The notes below the pieces were generated by a model. The model did no database searches. It was not told where the DNA came from and saw only the letters and a list, made by a program, of their open reading frames with translations. From NCBI GenBank assembly GCA_021397835.1, contig JAJFZO010000165.1, positions 1,674,001-1,738,000 on the forward strand: a stretch of 64,000 nucleotides of DNA, given 5' to 3'. This DNA comes from Moringa oleifera. Its lineage: Eukaryota; Streptophyta; Magnoliopsida; Brassicales; Moringaceae. Each line of letters opens with the position of its first letter. Within the stretch, counting starts at the first letter, position 1. Shown one piece after another: positions 36,870 through 44,804 of the stretch. Both the position numbers and the translations under genes were made by a program.

Positions 36870-37180
36870 ATTAACAATAGAGCTAATGATAAGGCATGTC
36901 CTTACTAGAAGCGTTGCTGTTAATGTAGCACGTCATCATTAGAAGCATTGCTGCTAATGTGGTAGTACTTTGCTTTTGAAAATAGGAAGAATGCTAACAA
37001 GGTAAGGTGAGCAGATGTGGCAAAATGAACTGATGTGGCATACTATTATTGATGTGGTGGTATTTTGCTTTTGAAGAGATGAAAATTGTTAATGTGGTAG
37101 GGCGAGATGACATGGTATGGCACTAATAGCAGTGCCAACAACATGGCACGTTATCATTAGAGGCAATCCTACTGATGAAC
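36870..37180 (+). repeat. Degenerate repeat of CATTAGAAGCATTGCTGCTAATG type
   Basis: Three to four units of GCACGT(C/T)ATCATTAGA(A/G)GCA..GCT(G/A)CTAATG and AATG(T)GGTAGTATTTTGCTTTTGAA are interspersed. They lie just upstream of the CACTA insertion at 37517 and continue the gypsy-like flank. Confidence 0.5.
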
Positions 37181-37513
37181 CTGAGAAAAAAAAAAAGACC
37201 AATGATGTGGCAGGATGTTTGAAGGCAGTGCATTTAATAGAGCCCTTCATAACCCAATATCGCCAAATTCTCCACCAAATTGACAAAAATTTGAGGTAAA
37301 AATTGCACAAAGGATGGCAAAATGATGAAGTAAACTATAAGCTCCCTAAAATTTGAAAGGTTGAGCAAAAAGTTGGAAGAATTGGATGATGCAATAGTGA
37401 CCAACTTGGCGGACCTGTTCTTAGGTAGTTCAAAGGGTGATTGAAGAAAATAACAACCTTAATGCTTAAAAGCAATTGGAGAATATCAAAACAAAGTCAA
37501 AATTGATAGGAAC

Positions 37514-37516
37514 AGA
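37514..37516. repeat. Target-site duplication AGA (left)
   Basis: Directly abuts CACTACTAC; matches AGA at 43479-43481. Three bases is the length expected for CACTA. Confidence 0.85.
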
Positions 37517-37830
37517 CACTACTACAAATAAAAGCTTTAATGACAGTTAAAAATGGTTTTTAATGACAGTTGTAAAAGTGTCATCTTTGTTCATGTCATT
37601 AAAGGGGAGAGTTTTTAATGACAGTTCTTGAACTGTCATTAAAGGGGGTGTCTTTGATGACAGTTCAAACAGAACTGTCGTTAAAGGGGGGGTACCCTTC
37701 AACGACAGTTCCAAACAAAACTGTCATTAAAGGGGGATACTCTTTAATGACAGTTCCAAAGAAACTGTCATTAAAAATGGTACCCTTTAACGACAGTTCT
37801 GTTGGAACTGTCGTTAAAAGGGGATACCCA
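37517..37830. repeat. Left TIR and subterminal hairpin array
   Basis: Six or so inverted pairs such as TTTAATGACAGTTC..GAACTGTCATTAAAG and TTTAACGACAGTTC..GGAACTGTCGTTAAA follow the TIR. In characterised CACTA elements subterminal repeats bind the accessory transposase protein; that role is assumed here. The open frames at 37618-37863 (plus) and 37665-37883 (minus) are products of this array. Confidence 0.85.
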
Positions 37831-38189
37831 TTAAAGGTATTTTTTGTATTTAATTCAAAATAAATAAAATTCAAATTATCCAAAACCTATTTTCACATCA
37901 TCCATATACATCAATACAATTCTTCACAATATATATGCAACCAAAATTTTTATGTTATACGCTTCAATACCATTCTAACAGAGATCGTCATTACTTCTTT
38001 CATATCTGAAAACACTCAAAATAATCTAATGCAAAAAAGTAATAAGAGACAAACAAAACAAAAGATCACTAATATTTGATGTTATAATTAAACTATATAT
38101 GTACAATACAAAAGTTAAAATATTACACAATTATAAAAATTCAACTATATAAATTCAATAATGGTCATGTGTACAAAAATCTTCAAGAT

Positions 38190-38600
38190 TCAACTTTCAA
38201 TATGGCACTCCAAAGAAATTGTCCAACCTCCTTTCTAACTTCATCAATATCCGATTGAGTGTAAGTATCTATGTCCATTAATTATATTTCAAAAAAAAAA
38301 AAGCGGTTAGTCCAATTAAAATTTTTAATACACACATCAATTAATTACTTAAGTATTTACATAAGCAAATGATTAAAAACTTACCATTTTTGCATATGGG
38401 ATATTTCTATTACGTCTATCAATGATGTCCCTTAAAAATTTCATAATATAATATCCACATTCAGTATTTGAAGGCTGATGTGGACACTGCATTAAAAATT
38501 TATCATTATTACATTTTCCAAAATAAATAAAACTAACATCATATACAGGTTTAAATATACATATCTTAGCAGGAATACTCCTAGGAATGCGCCTATTGCT
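38190..38600 (-). pseudogene. CACTA-encoded Ulp1-like cysteine protease, last two exons
   Basis: Minus strand: the exon at about 38385-38600 contains FLMQCPHQPSNTECGYYIMK, with the catalytic Gln and Cys of C48 (Ulp1/SENP) proteases in the usual Q..(x)10..ECGYY spacing, then FLRDIIDRRNRNIPYAKM. A donor (GTAAGT) follows and an acceptor ending ATGGACATAG leads to DTYTQSDIDEVRKEVGQFL and a stop near 38193. This C-terminal layout is standard for the second ORF of plant CACTA elements. The catalytic His/Asp part is missing, so it is a fragment. The residual protease would have acted on SUMO-like conjugates. Confidence 0.8.
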
Positions 38601-38639
38601 TGATTCTTTGAAAACTAGAAACAATTTAAAAGAAGTGCA

Positions 38640-39310
38640 AATAGAAAATAATTAATATTATTAAGAGTAAAAAAAAATATATACTAACATAAATGAAAAA
38701 AGGAAAACAGAGGAAGGAAAAAGAAATAATAAACTGAATGCCAGATATTGACCCTCCACAAGCTCAATCTATATTCATAGTAGAAGAACATAATAGTATG
38801 CATCTGACTTCAACCCAATTTACAGATTCAAATGACAGACTTGTTTAGAGAGACATACAGCCACACATGCATACATATATATCATACTGCCAAGCTCAGG
38901 TGGTTGAAATTTAAAGTTAATAAAGCTGGCTTCTACTAAACAGGTTACATAAGGAAGTTACTAATCCAAGAGGTTTCATAGTTTTCTAACACTGTTAAAA
39001 CACACATTCTAAAGTCATATCTGTTAAGTATTTCAATTTTAATCAAATCTAAGAATTTCAGAATTATCTATTACCACAAGCATAATCGAAAACTGAAATT
39101 TCACTTAAACGAATCTGTTTTTATGGTTATATTGCAATATGTGCCAGAACACAAAAGATATCAGCTTGTGAGGTTAATCAGAACAGAAGGCTCCAGGGTA
39201 ATTCAGCAATGAAAATGATATTCAAGCAATAACAAGTAATTCAGCAATGAAAATGATATTCATGATTACAGCAACAAGGGTCTTTGGAAATCCAGGGGAA
39301 TAAAAAATAC
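38640..39310. other. Junction region between Ulp1 and CTP synthase pieces
   Basis: No coding was recognised. It contains a direct repeat GTAATTCAGCAATGAAAATG at 39198 and 39236 (period 38 bases). It is probably downstream intron or flank of the captured CTP synthase gene. Confidence 0.45.
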
Positions 39311-40769
39311 CTAAGAAAAGTGCAGAAGGTTTCCCTGGCCTGGATTTGAATTCAGGATGGAATTGAGCACCAACAAAGTAAGGATGACTAGGCAGCTCAA
39401 CAATCTGCAGTCAATGAACCAGTAAAATGTTCATAACCACCAGATAATAAACATGATATGAACCTGGAGAATCTTGCAAATTTTCAATCTATGACCTGCT
39501 CTGTCTTGACAAATACCTACCTCCATGCGCCAACCAGTTTCATCTCTGCCAACAAAAGATAAACCAGCACTTTCGAATTTTGATATCATATCAGGGTTGA
39601 CCTGCACAATATTAATTCTTTCTTAATAAACATCAAACAAAAGAGAGTAAATTGAATTTTCCCATTACTTTTCTTCTATGGGCTATATACCTTTCCATTC
39701 AGAAGTTGACTATGGAAAGAAAATTACCTCGTATCTATGCCGATGCCGCTCATCAACAAAGCTTGCATTACCATACCTAAACATGGTTATGAATCATGGA
39801 GAGAGGTTAAACAGACTTAAAGACTTGAGGGGATGATGCAATGACTCAACTATTTCTTTTCAAAGGGATATGCATAAATTCATAACTGAAAAAGGGATGA
39901 TCATCAAGAACAAAGTATATAGTGTATGAACACAAATGAAATCTTGTGATCATGCGAATACAACAATTAAGAAGTTAAAAAGCTTAAGGAACTTATGTCT
40001 TACAACTTTGCAGATTTGCAGTCAGTAACCTTGAAGTAAGTCCTCCTTTAACCCAGACGCATGGTTCCTCCCATGTGAGTTTTTGAACCCTAAAAAGTAG
40101 GGGAAAAAAGATTCAACAAATAAAGCAACTAAAAATAAAAAAGATAAGGTTCAATATGGCAAGATTCATGCAGGATTGCATACCTCGGGCATAAATATAA
40201 CACATGGATTTGAAGTTTCTATGTCAAACTCTGTGCTGTTTGCATCACTCAAACCAAGAACAGATCGAGCAAACTCTATAACTGCAATTTGCATCCCCAG
40301 GCAAATCCCCAGAAACAGAATTTTATTCTCGCGGGCATACTTTGTTGCCAGAATTTTCCCTTGCACTCCTCTATCACCAAATCCTCCTGGCACTAAAATG
40401 CCATCAGCACCCTACATTGGGAGATTGTTCAGACAACTAATGACAAATATCAGACAAATTATGTGAAAATAAAACCAGCAAAATATTGACAGAAATATTA
40501 ATTCAATACAAAGAATCTTTGGGTTAATATCACCTTCAAAAGATCCCATGCAGCTTTATGAACACCCGGCTCCTGCAAGGAGTAAATGATAGCCAATCTG
40601 TAAATTCATAGTAAATGAAAAACTATACAAGTTCATTTTTCTTTTCCTTCAAGTATGGAAATTTTACAATAAAAACTCACCTCTTTTGCAGTAACATGTT
40701 CGAGATCACCTGCTGCAACCCACTCTACAGTAAGCTTCCGACGGCAAGCAACAGAAGCATGCAATAGAG
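39311..40769 (-). pseudogene. Captured CTP synthase fragment (glutaminase domain), seven exons
   Basis: Seven minus-strand exons with GT..AG borders rebuild the CTP synthase linker and glutamine amidotransferase domain: 40681-40769 (ASVACRRKLTVEWVAAGDLE), 40534-40572 (EPGVHKAAWDLLK), 40184-40411 ([19 protein letters not shown], and [20 protein letters not shown] with the nucleophile Cys), 40004-40089 (GSKTHMGGTMRLG, stop, RRTYF), 39728-39776 (YGNASFVDERHRHRYE), 39521-39601 (VNPDMISKFESAGLSFVGRD) and 39311-39404 ([20 protein letters not shown] with the catalytic His and Glu). The enzyme makes CTP from UTP, ATP and glutamine in the cytosol. The N-terminal synthetase half and the extreme C-terminus are absent and exon four has a TAA. 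Introns are retained, so this is a genomic DNA capture. Confidence 0.93.
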
Positions 40770-41065
40770 CTTGTCAAAACAATTAAAAGTAATTAGATTT
40801 GATAAACCAGGTAACATATCAGAGTTCACGCAAAACATAACTAAAGCCAACTTTGACAAATAACTAGATTTAAACAGATAAGGAGAATCGCCGGAGAATG
40901 GAAGGACTGCAGACAAGAAGAATCGCCGGAGAATGGAAGGCTGGCGGTGCAGCTGCTTCTGGACAGTCTGTGAAGAGGAGAATTCTGACCTTAGAGAGAA
41001 AAAATGTAGCGGGAGGTTATGGCAGGCTCTAGAGGGCTCTGAAAAAAATTTGGAACCCACTCTGT
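40770..41065. other. CTP synthase intron remainder and CACTA-type spacer
   Basis: 40770 to about 40870 is presumably the next upstream CTP synthase intron. GAATCGCCGGAGAATGGAAG occurs twice (40884 and 40920, period 36). From 40950 the sequence GCTGCTTCTGGACAGTCTGTGAAGAGGAGAATTCTGACCTTAGAGAG.. parallels the 70-bp repeat and its 3' flank at 52300-52440 in the neighbouring transposase-bearing CACTA. Confidence 0.5.
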
Positions 41066-41157
41066 CCTTCAACGCCAGTTCTTACAGAACTGACGTTGAA
41101 GGTCAGTTCACTGGCCTTCACTGTCCTTCAACGCTGTTGTATCAGTAGTGCTGAAGG
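41066..41157. repeat. Internal hairpin spacer with a TIR-like motif
   Basis: CCTTCAACGCCAGTTCT and AGAACTGACGTTGAAGG form a hairpin (41066-41102), and the same words recur to 41157. GTATCAGTAGTG at 41139-41150 resembles a degenerate CACTA right terminus (complement CACTACTGATAC). It divides the CTP synthase cassette from the heat-shock cassette. Confidence 0.65.
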
Positions 41158-41626
41158 ACATAAGGAAGTGTTAAAAGGTTTCCTAGTTGTGGTTTTAAGT
41201 TAGTGGTAATTGGATCTGTGTAAGCTGCTTGTTCTGTTCTCATGGAGATGCATGTTTAGGACCAGTGAGAGTAAACATGTTTTTGAGAGCATGTGGCCTA
41301 ATATTGTCTTGTTAGATGCAGCTGGTGTTGCTAACCTCTGTTTCTACCGTTTATTGAATGTACTACAGGTTACAATCGAGGATCAGAACACACTAGTGAT
41401 CAAGAGTGGTGGAAAAAGGAAGCGCGAGGAAGGTGAGGAGGAAGGCTGCAAGTACATCAGGCTGGAGATGAGGGCAGTCCAGAAGATGATGAGGAAGTTC
41501 AGATTGCCTAAAAATGCTAATGCTTCTGCAGTGACGGCCAAATGTGAGAATGGGGTCTTAACTGTGGTTGTGGAGAAGCTTCCTCCACCACCAAAGCCTA
41601 AGACTGTTGAAATTACTGTTTCTTGA
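41158..41626 (+). pseudogene. Captured class III small heat-shock protein, intron end plus exon 2
   Basis: An acceptor TACTACAG at 41361-41368 opens an 85-codon exon (41369-41626) ending in [23 protein letters not shown], then [53 protein letters not shown] and TVEITVS. This is the C-terminal half of the alpha-crystallin domain of plant Hsp17.4 class III, including the basic KRKRE motif of this nuclear class and the GVLTV beta-9 strand. The family has one intron at this place, and its 3' part is kept here. Exon 1 is missing, so no full chaperone can be made. The upstream 138-codon open frame starting at 41210 runs through the intron and is not a natural start. Confidence 0.9.
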
Positions 41627-41634
41627 AGGAAAAC

Positions 41635-42577
41635 CATGGGAGAAATTTTGCAGAGAGCAGCCTCATCCTCTGTTAACTTCTTCTTTTTCTTCTTTTTTGA
41701 TTTCTTCGATGAATTCATTTTATTCACATAGAACTTATGGAAGACAAGATCCTCTGGAGGCACGTCTGCTTCAGCCAAGGAGAGAATCGCTTGCCCAATC
41801 AATTGGTTGGACATGTCAAGCTGAGGACATAGAAAAGCAATTTAGCAAGATATTTGAGGAATTTGTTAATCCAGAACAGCTAACAATGAAGGTGTGAGAG
41901 AAATAAGGGCAACAGAAATGGAAAACTAACCTTTTTAGCAGGCTCGATTTGGGAGCCACCATGCCATGTGCTTGCCTTTGGTTTCTTTTCCATGAACTTG
42001 TCTAGGAAAGCAGTGAGTGACAGATCATTTAATGGGTTACCATTGTAAATGATATTGGTCCCTGAAAGAAGAGTTCCAGCCATGGTGGCAACTGATGGGT
42101 GCACATGTGAAGCAAGTACCATCAACTCCCACCAGCTTGCACGGTCTGCATTGCTGTTAATTCATTCAAACACAGAAGGACAAGACAACAAATAACTATC
42201 ACATTAAATTAAGGAAAATGTTAAGAAAAAACAGGCAGTGCAGTTTTATCATCGTGATACTTTTCATTAATCTTATAGCCAACTACTTGAGATGCCTAAA
42301 GCTAACATTACTGATAGGATGATTACCAGTAAGAAGGTTCCCTGTGCCGTGGGTCGTATCCACCTGGCAGGAAAGTCTTTGCAGAGGACACTTGTGGATT
42401 GTGCCCATTATGATCAGATACTTGTTTAAGTTGCTGAAGATCTTCTGAGTTATCTTTCATAAGAAGTTCCTCTCCATCATCTGAAGTACCATCTTCATCA
42501 TCAAAATCAGAGGCAGGCAAGTTTTCTTTATCTTCTGAAGAATCAGTGTCTGAGTCAGCAAAATTAGAGGCCAGCAA
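41635..42577 (-). pseudogene. Captured CEBPZ/NOC1-type CCAAT-binding protein fragment, three exons
   Basis: Minus strand, high to low: exon 42327 to about 42577 (acidic SDTDSSEDKENLPASDFDDE, later FLPGGYDPRHREPSY), exon 41931-42153 (NADRASWWELMVLASHVHPS, LLSGTNIIYNGNPLNDLSLT, WHGGSQIEPAKK) and exon from about 41640 to 41820 (LDMSNQLIGQAILSLAEADV, PPEDLVFHKFYVNKMNSSKK and a poly-Lys run). Splice signals are intact (TACTG|GTAATC, TTAACAG|C, AAG|GTTAGT, CCTCAG|C). These match the conserved C-terminal part of CCAAT/enhancer-binding protein zeta, a nucleolar factor of 60S ribosome biogenesis. The fragment meets the heat-shock exon tail to tail near 41635, and the open frame continues antisense into it as a chimera. 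Confidence 0.88.
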
Positions 42578-42825
42578 CCTTCAACGTCAGTTCTGTAGAA
42601 CTGGCGTTGAAGGTTACTGGCCTTCAGTGCCAGTTCTGTAAGAACTGGTGTTGAAGGCCAGTGTACTGACCTTCAACGTCAGTTCTGTAGAACTGGCGTT
42701 GAAGGTTACTGGCCTTCAGTGCCAGTTCTGTAAGAACTGGTGTTGAAGGCCAGTGTACTGACCTTCAACGTCAGTTCTGTAGAACTGGCGTTGAAGATTA
42801 CTGGCCTTCAGTGCCAGTTCTGCCA
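42578..42825. repeat. 92-bp tandem repeat made of two hairpins (about 2.7 copies)
   Basis: Copies start at 42578, 42670 and 42762 and are almost identical. Each contains CCTTCAACGTCAGTTCTGTA / GAACTGGCGTTGAAGG and GCCTTCAGTGCCAGTTCTG / AGAACTGGTGTTGAAGGC inverted pairs. It divides the CEBPZ cassette from the next captured fragment. Confidence 0.9.
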
Positions 42826-43200
42826 ATTCATCGAAGAGAGCCTCCCCTGGATCAGGTGCTCTGCACTCATTGACATTGGACCGTAATCAAGTTTCTTCAT
42901 CAGCACTGGCTGTTCAACAGGAGCTATGGCATTTGGTGTAGAGGAGGATTTCCCTTTCCTTGTAGACATGAAAGCTATAGCCGCAAATGGACTCAGCACA
43001 AGCAACGAAATCCCCAGTACATTCTTCATGAACAACTTGTTTTCTGACTCCTCCCCTGCAGACTCCACCATTTCCAAAAGCTGTAAATTCTCAGGAGAAA
43101 TAGCAAATCCGGACCTTGGTGCTGCCTCTTGCAGCAACAGCAGCAGCCATTGCTGCAGCAAGGAAAGCAGCAGCAACCCATACTGTGGCAATATGGCCTT
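42826..43200 (-). pseudogene. Captured fragment of an unidentified membrane-type protein
   Basis: A minus-strand frame open for about 125 codons reads ..SGFAISPENLQLLEMVESAG, EESENKLFMKNVLGISLLVL, SPFAAIAFMSTRKGKSSSTP, then PVEQPVLMKKLDYGPMSMSA and EHLIQGRLSSMNWQ. One hydrophobic span (NVLGISLLVLSPFAAIAFM) followed by a basic patch looks like a single transmembrane helix. The Leu/Gln-rich upstream part is an out-of-phase Ala-rich (GCT/GCA) run. Composition is plainly host-like and GC-richer than the surroundings. I do not recognise the family; a chloroplast-targeted protein is a guess from the Ala-rich lead. Confidence 0.55.
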
Positions 43201-43478
43201 TGACGCCAGTTCTTTCAGAACTGGCGTCAAAGTTTTAACATTTAACGTCAGTTATAATGGAACTGACGTTAAATGTATCTTTTAACGTCAGTTCCATTAT
43301 AACTGACGTTAAATGTTATGTTTTAACGTCAGTTCTTAAGGAAGTGACGTTAAAAGTATTGCTTTTGATGATAGTTTTGAAATAACTGTCATCAAAAATG
43401 TTGATGAATCTTTTAATGACAGTTCTTTGAATAACTGTCATTAAATTGATGTCAATTATTGTAATTTTTGTAGTAGTG
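43201..43478. repeat. Right subterminal hairpin array and TIR
   Basis: Successive inverted pairs grade from GACGCCAGTTCTTTCAGAACTGGCGTC-like, through TTTAACGTCAGTT.AACTGACGTTAAA, to TTTAATGACAGTT.AACTGTCATTAAA, then the terminal TTTTTGTAGTAGTG. Confidence 0.88.
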
Positions 43479-43481
43479 AGA
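43479..43481. repeat. Target-site duplication AGA (right)
   Basis: Matches 37514-37516. Confidence 0.85.
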
Positions 43482-44800
43482 CAAAAGAGTCTCATTTAGG
43501 TTGACAGACCTTACAAAAGAGGTAGAGTCTACTAGGTGTGCTAGAGATTTTGGGCGCATTACAGTTGCCCACCATTTGATGCTAACATGAACCAAGGACT
43601 CCCTACAAATAGAGGTAGGTCTTCATAAACATAGAAAAAAGAAAAGAAGGGGGACATAGATTTCATTTCTTTTACAGAAATCTTCTTTTCTTCTAAGAGA
43701 ATTTCTTTTGTAATTCTTCATTTGTTCATATCTTCTTATAGAAAAGAAGGAATACGACAAAAAATATAGGGAACTTGAAGAGGTATTTATCGAATTCTTA
43801 TATTTTTTTATACTAATGTACTTATTTTTCTTGAATAAAGTTACTTGAGTTGATTTATATACTATTAAAATCTCAGTTTAACTATATGTTTTGATCTATT
43901 TAAAATTTTACCATATGGTAAAATCATGTTATAGAAAAAGAGAGTACTTTTTATGATTTTTACTAGTTAGCCTTAATGTAATACTTCTCCAAGCGTAACA
44001 AACTCGTGGATCTAAAATCTCAACTTCTTTTTACTAATTAGCCTTACTCTAAGATGGTGGTCATTCACACCTAAAAAGATTGATGGTCACTCCGAACATA
44101 TTCTTACACTATGGGTTTCCTTAGTTGAAACTCCAATTGTGACAACTAGTTACTCTATAAGGGATCAAACTCAAAATCTCTAGCTCTGGAAATAAAAATG
44201 GTTAGGCTAATTTATTTGATTTCTTCTATTGCTTTATTATATTAATTTCTTGCTTGCAATGCTTTATTTTACCTAATAATTATTAATAACATAGCACACA
44301 CCATGAAAGCAAAACATAAACTCTAAACCTAAGCTTCACCCATAAGGAAAAATATGATTAGCCATACTTCCAAGAGAAAACCTCTCTTCCGTAAAGTAGT
44401 GAAGTGTTTCACTCAAATTTAACATGTGATATGTTGTTAATCCTGAACCGCTATTCACCACTGCGATGATAACAATATTTTATTGAGCCTTCATTAATCT
44501 GATGAAGGGGATCTAAGAACCTTTAAAAGCCGATCTTCCCTTGCATAACCAATGCATCTATTTAACCCAAGGTAGAGCCATGTCTTGGGTTAGAGATTGT
44601 TAACCCAATAAGAACATGCTTCAAATATACTAGATGTACTGATATGTTGCATATCATATAACATAAATAAATTAAAGCATATATTTCAAAAATTACAATA
44701 GGAAAAATGAAGGGACTTGGTCATAAAAAATTATAACACTTGATTGAGAGCCCAATCACAAGAAAATACAATAGATAAAAAAAAAGAATAAAAAGAGAGG
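43482..44800. other. Flank with possible gypsy LTR; no gene
   Basis: The first 300 bases resume the interrupted flank (ACAAAAGAGTCTC..). CTACAAATAGAGGTAGG followed by pyrimidine-rich, TTCTT-rich sequence looks like an LTR promoter and leader, fitting the gypsy remains upstream of 37517. The rest is AT-rich without recognised coding. The left end of the CACTA element that follows is not identifiable here. Confidence 0.35.
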
Positions 44801-44804
44801 AAGA

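Larger units (their letters stand above)
37517..43478. mobile_element. Complete gene-capturing CACTA transposon (5,962 bp, AGA target duplication)
   Basis: Starts CACTACTACAAATAAAAGC and ends GTAATTTTTGTAGTAGTG: perfect CACTACTACAAA inverted termini. The flanking bases are AGA at 37514-37516 and AGA at 43479-43481, the 3-bp duplication made by CACTA transposases. Both ends bear arrays of TTTAA(T/C)G(A/T)CAGTTC hairpins. The interior holds, from left to right, Ulp1-like protease exons of transposon origin (minus), CTP synthase exons (minus), a hairpin spacer, a small heat-shock protein exon (plus), CEBPZ/NOC1 exons (minus), a 92-bp tandem hairpin array and an unidentified coding fragment (minus). 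No TNP2 is present, so movement would need a transposase from elsewhere, for example a relative of the one at 47.6-51.0 kb. It sits in gypsy-derived sequence. Confidence 0.92.

Noticed and set aside
37618..37883. Overlapping 70-80 codon frames on both strands
   Set aside because: Products of the left subterminal hairpin array of the CACTA element.
40725..41148. Minus- and plus-strand frames over the CTP synthase exon and spacer
   Set aside because: They are shadows crossing a splice junction and repeats; the real exon is 40681-40769.
41210..41626. A 138-codon open frame as an intact small heat-shock protein gene
   Set aside because: Its first half is intron sequence read through the acceptor at 41368; only 41369-41626 matches the family and exon 1 is absent.
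42578..42825. Regularly spaced repeats as a CRISPR array
   Set aside because: The 92-bp units are contiguous tandem copies with no unique spacers, in a eukaryotic transposon.
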